A stretch of DNA of 64,000 nt from Winogradskyella vidalii. GTDB lineage: Bacteria; Bacteroidota; Bacteroidia; Flavobacteriales; Flavobacteriaceae. Below are positions 29,069-36,920 of this stretch, piece by piece. A model generated the notes under the pieces. That model was not told the DNA's origin and did not search any database. It was given only the letters and a program-made list of their open reading frames with translations. A program made the position numbers and the translations under genes. The stretch spans positions 186,001-250,000 of the forward strand of contig NZ_JABFDG010000007.1 of assembly GCF_013403955.1 (NCBI RefSeq), read 5' to 3'. Positions within the stretch are counted from its first letter, which is position 1; every line of letters starts with the position of its first letter.

Positions 29069-29645
29069 AACTATTGTTATTTAATTCTTTAATTTTTGTC
29101 TGAAGCATTTGTCGTGCTTTAAACAATTGTGATTTTGAGGTGCCTTCAGAAATTTTTAATAATTCGGCAATTTCTTGATGCTTATAACCATCTATGGCAT
29201 ACATCACAAATACCATTCGGTAGCCTTCTGGCAAACTATCAATGAGTTGCTGTATCTCTGCGACTTCGATATTTGAATTGATGTTGTTAGTAGTACCTGC
29301 ATTTTTAGAATATTCTAAATAATCATCTTCAATTGCAAATTCTATAGATTTTTTTTGTCTTAAATAAGAAATAGCTTCTCTTACCATGATACGTCTTATC
29401 CAACCTTCAAAACTACCTTCGTTTTTAAAAGACTTTAAGTTTTTAAAAACTTTAAAAAAACCATTTAGGAGCACTTCTTCTGCTTGGTGCACGTCTTTAA
29501 TATAATACCTGCAAACGCTCAGCATTTTTGGTGAATGCAACTCATACAGTATATGCTGTGCTTCACGATTTTGTTTCGCAGCACGCTGTATAAGTTTAGT
29601 TTCGTTCCGAGCGCTTTCGGAATTGTAAAGTTGAATAACTTTCAT
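29055..29645 (-). CDS. ECF-type RNA polymerase sigma factor
   Basis: 196 residues. Sigma-70 region 2 (EAQHILYELHSPKMLSVCRYYIKDVHQAEEVLLNGFFKVFKN in part, residues 25-70) and region 4 (LPEGYRMVFVMYAIDGYKHQEIAELLKISEGTSKSQLFKARQML in part, 135-180). First gene of a three-gene operon with the anti-sigma-like gene and the barrel. The gene upstream is divergent. No FecI/SusC-type partner stands next to it, so it is of the free-standing stress type. Confidence 0.9.
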   Translation of the reverse strand: MKVIQLYNSESARNETKLIQRAAKQNREAQHILYELHSPKMLSVCRYYIKDVHQAEEVLLNGFFKVFKNLKSFKNEGSFEGWIRRIMVREAISYLRQKKSIEFAIEDDYLEYSKNAGTTNNINSNIEVAEIQQLIDSLPEGYRMVFVMYAIDGYKHQEIAELLKISEGTSKSQLFKARQMLQTKIKELNNNSYGSN

Positions 29646-30121
29646 GGTTTAGTTTAAGTTCTGATAGCTTACAGAAGCCTTTCTATTTATAAAGACGCAA
29701 TTTTAGGTCAATGGGTTGCTTATGATATTAAAAAAAAATAAAATAATTTCTAAATACCAAACTATCAGTATTTTATGTTTTAGTTTTTTTTGATAAATTG
29801 TTGTTAGATTTAATGTAATACGCTTTTAGGATTTAAGTTTCTACACAGCTAATGTAGTTGAATTTTATATAATTTATTCTCATAAATAATCTAAGATGTT
29901 ACAAAACAGGTGTTTGGTGTGGTGGTATGTGGTGATATAACTTTTATACCCTTTTTTATGTCTTATATCGAGATTCACTGCATATTAACCAAATAAATGG
30001 TCTTCTGTCTGAATTATAAAATCAGATTTATGTAAACCTCTAACTTTGTTAGTAACATAAAACTAATCATTGTGATTAGTAGCATGTTAAAATTGTTTCC
30101 CAAAACAAAAACCTACTTATT
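29646..30121. promoter_or_regulatory. 476-bp divergent intergenic region with a candidate promoter
   Basis: AT-rich, no gene or hairpin family found. TAACTTTG at 30041-30048 fits the Bacteroidota -7 box and points to the plus-strand secreted protein at 30122; no well-placed TTG is seen. The promoter of the minus-strand sigma operon must lie in the left part but I cannot pick it out. Confidence 0.35.
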
Positions 30122-31069
30122 ATGAGACTACTATATACGATTGTATTCTTATTTTTGACGACTATTACCTATGGTCAAAAATCTATATTATTTCAAAATG
30201 TAAATGATAGAGCAAAAGAACTTAAGCATAGTCTTAATGCTTCTGAAGATCACATAATTTTACAATGTGAACGAACCATTTACGAAGTGGTAATTTATAA
30301 TAACGATTTTCACCATACAATAAAGGTCAAGGATACAGCGACAAAAATTCCAATTAAAGATATTCCTGTAGGAAGATATATTGTTGAGACCTTATTGAGG
30401 GATAAACTCATTGTTATTACTTTAGTGAGAAACGAACCTTTTGATATGCCAGAGTCTGCACCTTTGATAAGCGCTAATTCAAATTCTTTAGAGATTAATG
30501 CGCCAACAAGAAATGCAACGGTTACAGCTTTAAAAACGCCTAAAAAAGACAATGAAGTTGATGGAGCTACGGTTACAGAGGAATTACCGACTTCAGATCA
30601 TGTGAATTATGGTAGTGAAAGTGCTATTAAAAAGACCGATTTAGCTGTGGCTGCTAAAAGTGAAGCAAATCTTACTGAAAAAGCCGGACAAAAAAGGAAT
30701 GAGCTTTTAACTGCAAAAGAAGGTAAAGTAGCTACTAAATCTTCTACACAAAATTCATTAGAAATAGCGTCTGAAAACGCTGATAGAGTAGTGCGTACTT
30801 ATTGGGTTATTTATAAAATGAATAACGGCCACAGGTCTGAAAAAATACAAAAATTAACAGACAAAGCAACTGTGGACCGTATGATTAAGAAGAACGAAAT
30901 AGACTTAAAAACTAAATCAGGGCGATTAAATGAACTTTCGATTTGGTCAATTTATGATACCACTGAATTTGTGCGTCACAAACGAAAAAATAAGGAGAAC
31001 TATTTAGCTGTAGACTCTGAGAGTTTTAATAATGTTCCTTATTACAATAATGTTAGTGAATCTAAATAA
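30122..31069 (+). CDS. Uncharacterised secreted protein
   Basis: 315 residues with a signal peptide to about residue 19 (LTTITYGQ). Residues about 25-105 look beta-rich and resemble a short adhesion-like fold (EVVIYNNDFHHTIKVKD, IKDIPVGRYIVETLL). Residues 110-225 are Ala/Thr/Lys/Glu-rich low complexity. The C-terminal 90 (VRTYWVIYKMNNGHRSEKIQ, LNELSIWSIYDTTEF) may be a second small domain. No T9SS tail and no known family. Transcribed alone, convergent with gldC. Confidence 0.65.
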   Translation: MRLLYTIVFLFLTTITYGQKSILFQNVNDRAKELKHSLNASEDHIILQCERTIYEVVIYNNDFHHTIKVKDTATKIPIKDIPVGRYIVETLLRDKLIVITLVRNEPFDMPESAPLISANSNSLEINAPTRNATVTALKTPKKDNEVDGATVTEELPTSDHVNYGSESAIKKTDLAVAAKSEANLTEKAGQKRNELLTAKEGKVATKSSTQNSLEIASENADRVVRTYWVIYKMNNGHRSEKIQKLTDKATVDRMIKKNEIDLKTKSGRLNELSIWSIYDTTEFVRHKRKNKENYLAVDSESFNNVPYYNNVSESK

Positions 31070-31081
31070 ACGACAATGGTC

Positions 31082-31417
31082 TTATTTTTTAAGTTCTAAT
31101 TTTTCAGCAAAATAATCGCAAAAATCTTTCATAGTTGCAGTCATCTTTTCGTCTTGAGTAGCTCTTAAAAAAGTATCACTCATGGTTACTAAGGTTTGAT
31201 GAAAAAAGAGTTTCATCTCATCAACAGGCATATCTTTAGTCCACAAATCTATTTTTAGAGTTTCTTGTTCTTTACTATCCCAAACAGATAGCATTATAGC
31301 CTTTGCTTCTTCGTTATTAACGTCACCATCTTGTGCAGACCAATTTAGTTTTTCAGGCACACGGTTTTCGTCCAATTCCACGTTTAATACTATTTTAGAT
31401 TTTATAACTTTTGCCAT
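31082..31417 (-). CDS. gldC: Gliding motility protein GldC
   Basis: 111 residues, complete and without signal peptide. In Flavobacterium gldC lies beside gldB and is needed for normal gliding. Recognised by KSKIVLNVELDENRVPEKLNW, SVWDSKEQETLKIDLWTKDM, and TFLRATQDEKMTATM, which are the GldC family. Its start codon overlaps the gldB stop by one base (TAATG), so the two are translated together. Confidence 0.92.
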   Translation of the reverse strand: MAKVIKSKIVLNVELDENRVPEKLNWSAQDGDVNNEEAKAIMLSVWDSKEQETLKIDLWTKDMPVDEMKLFFHQTLVTMSDTFLRATQDEKMTATMKDFCDYFAEKLELKK

Positions 31418-32376
31418 TATTTTTTTGGTTTGAATTTCGATTTATTAAATATAACTTGAGGTTCTGTTTGCATAATTTTCATTATATCCTCGTTGGTTTG
31501 TTCAGCATAAGCCCTAACAATTTGCCAACCGATATATTGACCTAGCCGGCCAGGTGAGTCGTTATCTAATTCAAGATAAAACTTGGAAAATGGGGCGTCA
31601 GCAATAAAACGGTTAGGTAATTTAGGGTCTGTATCGTACAATAATTCTTTTTCAATAAAATAGCTCCAAATAGGACTTTCATTAGCTATTGCCCAATTTA
31701 TTTGAGTATCTGTATATCCTATCTTTTCAGCATCTGTTTTAAACGGAATCATTACATCTTTAAAGTAAAGTAATTTTCCAAAGTAGATCATTTCGTCTAA
31801 TAATGTTTTTCTACTTGTTTGATATACATATTTCTTTGCATAGTCCTCAGCCACATCTGAAATCATTTGATTTTTATCCATATTAGCGGCGAGGTACATG
31901 GGAATGTTTTGATAAAATTGATGTTCCGCACCTAAATAATTATCTAACGCAATAAGTACTAAAGAATCATTAACAATTGTTTTATCTCTATAAGCAACAT
32001 CATTGGTTAGTGTAATTACTCTAGGGGTTTTAAAAGTTTTATCGTAGTATTTTAAATGTTGAAATAAGTCTTTTAATTCTTTTTTAGAATTTTCAAAATC
32101 AGGAAAAGTATGTTGTACTTCTTTTAATAATTCATGCTGTAAGCTGTCATTTATTTTTTCAATCCAAAAAGTATCTGGGTCATTTGAGAAGAAAAAAGGA
32201 TAATTGCTTTTTAGTTTTGGTAAATCTTTGGGTTTCGCTTTAAAAAAGGCTTTATCAAACCGTTCTACTTCAAAATCGACAGTAATAGAAGCGATTTCTT
32301 TTTCAACTTTAGACGTCTCGCCACAAGACAGAAATAGTAATCCAATTATTAAAACGACGTAAAATCTTATTTGCAT
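31417..32376 (-). CDS. gldB: Gliding motility lipoprotein GldB
   Basis: 319 residues. Lipoprotein signal MQIRFYVVLIIGLLFLSCGE with Cys at about 18. GldB is an essential lipoprotein of flavobacterial gliding and type IX secretion. The sequence RFIADAPFSKFYLELDNDSPGRLGQYIGWQIVRAY with the R-x-G-x-Y-x-G-W block is its signature (quoted in part). It shares an operon with gldC and diverges from nadE, the order seen in gliding flavobacteria. This fits the two T9SS cargo proteins at the left of the window. Confidence 0.92.
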   Translation of the reverse strand: MQIRFYVVLIIGLLFLSCGETSKVEKEIASITVDFEVERFDKAFFKAKPKDLPKLKSNYPFFFSNDPDTFWIEKINDSLQHELLKEVQHTFPDFENSKKELKDLFQHLKYYDKTFKTPRVITLTNDVAYRDKTIVNDSLVLIALDNYLGAEHQFYQNIPMYLAANMDKNQMISDVAEDYAKKYVYQTSRKTLLDEMIYFGKLLYFKDVMIPFKTDAEKIGYTDTQINWAIANESPIWSYFIEKELLYDTDPKLPNRFIADAPFSKFYLELDNDSPGRLGQYIGWQIVRAYAEQTNEDIMKIMQTEPQVIFNKSKFKPKK

Positions 32377-32460
32377 TGGTAAAACATTTTTAATCTTAAC
32401 ACTATTCTAGTATTTTTGTTGTGCAAAGGTACACTTCTTTGTTATAAAAACTCAAAAATT

Positions 32461-33249
32461 ATGCAAACAGAAAAGGTAGTAAATCACATTGTAGATTGGT
32501 TAAAGGACTATGCTACAAATGCAAAAATAAACGGATTTGTAATTGGAATATCTGGAGGAATTGACTCTGCTGTAACATCGACGTTATGTGCGATGACAGG
32601 TTTAGATTTGCTTTGCTTGGAAATGCCTATTCACCAAGCACCGACCCAGGTTAGCCGCGCTTTAAACCATATTAATTGGTTAAAAGAAAACCATGATAAA
32701 GTTAGTATGACACAAGTGGATCTTACACCTGTATTTGACCAGCTTATAGAGGAATTGCCGAGTGTTGAGAATGAAGAAAGCCGATTTATGTCACTAGCAA
32801 ACACTAGAGCTAGGTTACGAATGACGTCACTCTACTATTTTGCAGCCATCAAAAATTACTTAGTTGCTGGTACAGGAAATAAAGTTGAAGACTTTGGTGT
32901 TGGATTTTATACAAAATATGGCGATGGCGGAGTAGATTTAAGTCCGATAGCAGATTTGTTAAAGAGTGAAGTTTACGAAATAGCAAAGTATTTGGGTGTA
33001 AATCAAGAAATTATAGATGCAGCGCCAACCGATGGACTTTGGGGTGATGATAGAACGGATGAAGACCAAATAGGAGCTTCTTATCCAGAATTAGAATGGG
33101 CAATGGCAATGAATGATCAAGGGAAAAGTGCTGATGATTTTGAAGGGCGTCAACATGAGGTTATGAAAATTTATAAACGCCATAATACTTCCAATAGCCA
33201 CAAAATGAATCCTATACCAGTTTGCGAAATTCCTAAAAATTTAAAATAA
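32461..33249 (+). CDS. nadE: NAD synthetase (ammonia-dependent)
   Basis: 262 residues from the ATG at 32461; the 45 bases upstream that stay open in frame read MLCKGTLLCYKNSKI and are not part of the family. It adenylates and amidates nicotinic acid adenine dinucleotide to NAD. Seen: ATP-binding SGGIDSAVTSTLC, GTGNKVEDFGVGFYTKYGDGGVDLSP in part, and the C-terminal HKMNPIPVC. No glutaminase domain, so ammonia is used. A TATTTTTG box at 32411-32418 may be its -7 element. Confidence 0.93.
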   Translation: MQTEKVVNHIVDWLKDYATNAKINGFVIGISGGIDSAVTSTLCAMTGLDLLCLEMPIHQAPTQVSRALNHINWLKENHDKVSMTQVDLTPVFDQLIEELPSVENEESRFMSLANTRARLRMTSLYYFAAIKNYLVAGTGNKVEDFGVGFYTKYGDGGVDLSPIADLLKSEVYEIAKYLGVNQEIIDAAPTDGLWGDDRTDEDQIGASYPELEWAMAMNDQGKSADDFEGRQHEVMKIYKRHNTSNSHKMNPIPVCEIPKNLK

Positions 33250-33382
33250 AAATTGCATTTTGACAACGATGTTAGTGAATTTATTTAATTTTTGATTATT
33301 TTTACGATAAGGTTTCCTCAATACCTTGAATATAATATTAGTTATATTGTTAATCCTAACCAAATAATAAAATCAAATTGTA

Positions 33383-34012
33383 ATGATACGTATTCTAATT
33401 GTTGATAGTCATCCGATTGTAAGAAAAGGATTAGAGCTATATTTAAACAGTAAGGCAGATTTTGAAGTTGTAGGTAGTTTAGGTAGCGGAATTGAGATAT
33501 TTGAATTTGTTAGACGTCATAATGTTGATGTTATTATATCTGAAATAGACTTACCAGAACTTAATGGTATAACTGCCCTTAGAGCAATTAAAAAAGAAAA
33601 TAAATCGGTTAATGTTTTGATGTTCAGTCATCAGCCTGAAGAAATCTATGCTATAAGTACACTTAAAGCAGGTGCTTCAGGTTATCTTAATAAAGGAGCC
33701 AGCGTTGAGGAAATTGAAGCTGCAGTACGAAAAGTAAGCACAGGGCAAACTTCGCTAAGTGAAAAAATGGATAAACACTTTCGTTATGAGGATACACGAA
33801 AAAGTAGAAGCCGAATGTTTAAAAAGTTATCTACTAGAGAAGTAGAAGTTTTAAAATTACTTTCTATTGGTCGTAAAAATAAAGAAATAGCGGAAGAATT
33901 AGATATCAATGAAAAAACGGTGAGTACTTATAAAGCCAGACTGTTTAAAAAGTTGAATGTCACTAATATAGTAGATTTAATCCACCAAGCTAAGCATCAT
34001 AATTTAACCTAG
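33383..34012 (+). CDS. LuxR/NarL-type response regulator with a degenerate receiver
   Basis: 209 residues: receiver domain at 1-120, LuxR-type helix-turn-helix at about 145-205 (LSTREVEVLKLLSIGRKNKEIAEELDINEKTVSTYKARLFKKL in part). The receiver lacks normal chemistry. The acidic pair is VDSHP (D8, S9) instead of VDDHP, and the phosphate-accepting Asp is replaced by E54 (ISEIDLPELNG). K104 is kept. It is therefore unlikely to be phosphorylated and may be permanently on or respond to another signal. No histidine kinase is next to it. It follows nadE and is convergent with dnaG. Confidence 0.85.
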   Translation: MIRILIVDSHPIVRKGLELYLNSKADFEVVGSLGSGIEIFEFVRRHNVDVIISEIDLPELNGITALRAIKKENKSVNVLMFSHQPEEIYAISTLKAGASGYLNKGASVEEIEAAVRKVSTGQTSLSEKMDKHFRYEDTRKSRSRMFKKLSTREVEVLKLLSIGRKNKEIAEELDINEKTVSTYKARLFKKLNVTNIVDLIHQAKHHNLT

Positions 34013-34020
34013 TAGGTTTA

Positions 34021-35985
34021 TTAGCCAACAACCTTTCCTAATTTTCTAGATAATAACATTTTAAGGCCAACGTAATCTTTTACATCTTCAATGATAGCGC
34101 GCTTATCTGCGTTTTCATTAAGCGTTTCATTTTTATAATCTGCGACTTTTTGGTCTATGAGGTGGCAACGTAAACTTAAAATTGTTTGACTTACTAACTG
34201 AGAAACAGAATCTTTCTTTTCTTTAGGTGTGATTTGATTGCGCTCCCAATCGTGTAGATTATAGCGTTCATCCTCCATTAAAATACTGGTTACTGTACTA
34301 GCAGAATCTTGGTCGAGTTGGTTGATAAAGTTTTTAGTTGAAAAATTTTGATCCTGATTTAACTTATCTATAATAGAGTAATAAAGTGCTTTAAACTGTG
34401 GGTTTGAAAACTGCATTTCGTCTTCTTGAAGGTCTAAATATATTTTTTCAAAAACACGGGTTTCATGCTTTGTTGGTTCTAATATTAATTCACCTGAAGC
34501 CTCATCTTCTTTTAAGATTAAATCTTCAAATTGTTCTGTTTTATCACCATAAAGCATTAAAATCTCTATGATTTTACGTTCTAATTCATATTGAATATCA
34601 ATTTTTCGCTTGGCTTGAGGTTCATTTTTAACAACTTGAAATGCTTTTTGCTCTTGTTTAGGCGCTTTGCTAGCGTCTTGGCTTTCCTTTTTATTGATTT
34701 GTGCTAGTGTAGTAAACAATACATTTTCGCTAATATCCATAATTCGTGCACACTCCTGAATATAAATCTCACGCTTAATTTGATCCGGAATTTTAGAAAT
34801 GCTGTTAACAATTTCACGGATAGTCTCTGCCTTTTTTATAGGGTCGTTATTAGCCTCTTTAACCAGTAGCGAGGCTTTAAATTGAATGAAATCTTTAGCA
34901 TTGCTGTTGAGGTATTCTGTAAGCTCTTCTAAAGTATTTGATTTTGAAAAACTATCAGGGTCTTCACCATCAGGAAAGGTGCATATTTTCACATTAACTC
35001 CTTGTTCAAGAATTAAATCTATACCGCGAATAGATGCTCTAATTCCAGCAGCATCACCATCAAAAAGAACGGTGATATTATTAGTAAGCCTATTGATAAG
35101 TCTAATTTGGTCAGGAGATAACGCAGTTCCTGATGAGGACACTACGTTTGTAATTCCCGTTTGATGAAACTGAATCACATCTGTATAACCTTCAACTAAA
35201 TAGCAATTGTCTTCTTTGGCAATACTCTGCTTGGCATGATACAGACCGTATAGAATCTTACTTTTATAATAGATTTCGCTTTCAGGAGAATTTAAATATT
35301 TAGCAGCTTTTTTGTCATTGGTTAAAATTCTACCGCCAAAGCCTAAAATACGTCCACTCATACTATGAATTGGAAACATCACACGGCCTTTAAAACGATC
35401 AAATCGTTTTTCGCCTTTTACAATAGTCAGCCCTGTCTGTTCTAGAAAATTGATATTATAGCCTTTCCCTAAAGCATCATCTGTAAAAGCTTGCCATTCA
35501 TCTAACGAGTAGCCAAGCTGAAATTTTTTAATGGTTTCCTCAGTGAATCCACGTTCTTTAAAGTAGCTTAAACCAATGGCTTTACCTTGATTCGTATTAT
35601 GTAGCGTTTTTTGAAAATAGGTGTTAGCATACTCACTGACTAAGTACAAGCTTTCTCTTGTGTCTGCATGTGCTTTTTCTTCGTCAGTACGTTCGGTTTC
35701 TTCTATTTCAATGTTATATTTCTTAGCGAGATATTTTATAGCTTCAGGATAGGTGAAATGCTCATGCTCCATTAAAAAAGTTACAGCATTACCGCCTTTA
35801 CCACTTGAGAAATCTTTCCAGATTTGTTTAACAGGAGATACCACAAAACTTGGAGAGCGTTCATCGCTAAAAGGACTTAATCCTTTAAAATTAGTGCCTG
35901 CTTTTTTTAGTTGAACAAAATCGCCAATAACCTCTTCTACGCGAGCGGTTTCAAATACTTGAGCTATGGAGTTTTGTGAGATCAT
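34021..35985 (-). CDS. dnaG: DNA primase DnaG without zinc ligands
   Basis: 654 residues, full length. It makes RNA primers for replication. The N-terminal domain has the layout of the CHC2 zinc ribbon, but the ligand positions read GLSPFSDERSPSF and KDFSSGKGGN, so the Cys and His residues have been lost. The TOPRIM catalytic core is intact: LVEGYTDVIQFHQ, then LLFDGDAAG-type FDGDAAGIRAS. The C-terminal helicase-interacting part is divergent. Presumably essential. From memory, loss of these ligands is seen in other flavobacteria; no alignment was run. Confidence 0.9.
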   Translation of the reverse strand: MISQNSIAQVFETARVEEVIGDFVQLKKAGTNFKGLSPFSDERSPSFVVSPVKQIWKDFSSGKGGNAVTFLMEHEHFTYPEAIKYLAKKYNIEIEETERTDEEKAHADTRESLYLVSEYANTYFQKTLHNTNQGKAIGLSYFKERGFTEETIKKFQLGYSLDEWQAFTDDALGKGYNINFLEQTGLTIVKGEKRFDRFKGRVMFPIHSMSGRILGFGGRILTNDKKAAKYLNSPESEIYYKSKILYGLYHAKQSIAKEDNCYLVEGYTDVIQFHQTGITNVVSSSGTALSPDQIRLINRLTNNITVLFDGDAAGIRASIRGIDLILEQGVNVKICTFPDGEDPDSFSKSNTLEELTEYLNSNAKDFIQFKASLLVKEANNDPIKKAETIREIVNSISKIPDQIKREIYIQECARIMDISENVLFTTLAQINKKESQDASKAPKQEQKAFQVVKNEPQAKRKIDIQYELERKIIEILMLYGDKTEQFEDLILKEDEASGELILEPTKHETRVFEKIYLDLQEDEMQFSNPQFKALYYSIIDKLNQDQNFSTKNFINQLDQDSASTVTSILMEDERYNLHDWERNQITPKEKKDSVSQLVSQTILSLRCHLIDQKVADYKNETLNENADKRAIIEDVKDYVGLKMLLSRKLGKVVG

Positions 35986-36128
35986 AAGGAGTATTGCCTT
36001 TCAATTATTGCTAAAATAAATTACAACAGAAATTTTATTAATGCTTAATGAGTTTTCTATATTTCTGTATTCACAGAAATGAAAAGTTTGTAAATTTAAG
36101 GCAAACAATTTGTATTAAAAATTAATTA

Positions 36129-36212
36129 ATGACTAAAAGTAATTTTAGGTTCTCATTAAAAACAACGAACTTCGTTGGGTATTACGATAACTATAACGTG
36201 ATTAAAATATGA
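36129..36212 (+). CDS. Possible 27-codon upstream reading frame
   Basis: ATG at 36129, stop TGA at 36210-36212 overlapping the SMR start codon (ATGA). It codes MTKSNFRFSLKT... and carries a perfect CAACGAA-C-TTCGTTG palindrome at 36163-36177. Could be a leader peptide or chance. Confidence 0.25.
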   Translation: MTKSNFRFSLKTTNFVGYYDNYNVIKI

Positions 36213-36535
36213 ATTGGGTTTTACTAATTATAGCAGGATTATTTGAGGTTGCTTTTGCAGCTTGCCTCGGTAAAGCTAAAGAAGCAACAGGTAACGAAGT
36301 TACGTATTGGTATATTGGATTTTTAATATGCTTAACGATTAGTATGTTGTTACTTGTAAAAGCAACACAAGAACTACCAATTGGAACCGCTTATGCCGTT
36401 TGGACAGGTATAGGAGCCGTTGGTACTGTATTGGTAGGCGTTTTTGTATTTAAAGAACCAGCGACGTTTTGGCGATTATTCTTTATCAGTACTTTAATAG
36501 TCTCTATTGTGGGATTAAAGTTTGTTTCTCATTAG
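36209..36535 (+). CDS. Small multidrug resistance (SMR) family transporter, Gdx/SugE-like
   Basis: 108 residues, four membrane helices. The proton/substrate-binding Glu is in LLIIAGLFEVAFAACLG (E13), and WTGIGAVGTVLVGVFVF is the usual third-fourth helix region. The GLFEVAFA and ELPIGTAYAVWTGIG parts fit the guanidinium exporter (Gdx, formerly SugE) branch more than EmrE; no guanidine riboswitch is seen upstream. A 27-codon frame overlaps its start codon. Ends at the shared terminator with the cold-shock gene. Confidence 0.85.
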   Translation: MNWVLLIIAGLFEVAFAACLGKAKEATGNEVTYWYIGFLICLTISMLLLVKATQELPIGTAYAVWTGIGAVGTVLVGVFVFKEPATFWRLFFISTLIVSIVGLKFVSH

Positions 36536-36540
36536 GCATA

Positions 36541-36569
36541 AAAAAAACCTATCAAGAAAGATAGGTTTT
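36541..36569. terminator. Bidirectional rho-independent terminator
   Basis: AAAACCTATC, loop AAGAAA, GATAGGTTTT with A and T runs, between the convergent SMR and cold-shock genes. Confidence 0.85.
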
Positions 36570-36595
36570 AAATTTAAAAAGATTGTAAGGTGAAA

Positions 36596-36787
36596 TTATA
36601 TCACTTTTACATTTACTGCGTTTAATCCTTTTTTTCCTTCTGCTAAATCGAATTCTACATTATCGCCTTCTCTAATCTCATCGACTAAACCAGAAATATG
36701 TACAAAATGCTCTTTTCCGTTTCCTTCTTCTGTTATGAATCCAAAACCTTTAGAGTCATTAAAAAATTTTACTGTACCAGTACTCAT
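36596..36787 (-). CDS. Cold-shock domain protein
   Basis: 63 residues from the ATG at 36787. RNA-binding OB fold with RNP1 KGFGFITEE and RNP2 HFVHISG. MSTGTVKFFNDSKGFGFI is the standard start; the 10 codons upstream are excluded. Binds single-stranded RNA and acts as an RNA chaperone. Transcribed alone. Confidence 0.93.
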   Translation of the reverse strand: MSTGTVKFFNDSKGFGFITEEGNGKEHFVHISGLVDEIREGDNVEFDLAEGKKGLNAVNVKVI

Positions 36788-36920
36788 ATTAAAATATATT
36801 AAATAATTAAGAGACAAAGGTAGTATAAATAGTTGGTAATCAAATATTTTGAATCCTTTATTTTAAATATGATATATAGGTCTAGTCCTTAGCGTATAGA
36901 GGCGCTTAAGCGTTGAGTAT

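Noticed and set aside
36121..36208. Guanidine riboswitch upstream of the SMR gene
   Set aside because: None of the conserved guanidine riboswitch motifs is visible in this leader.
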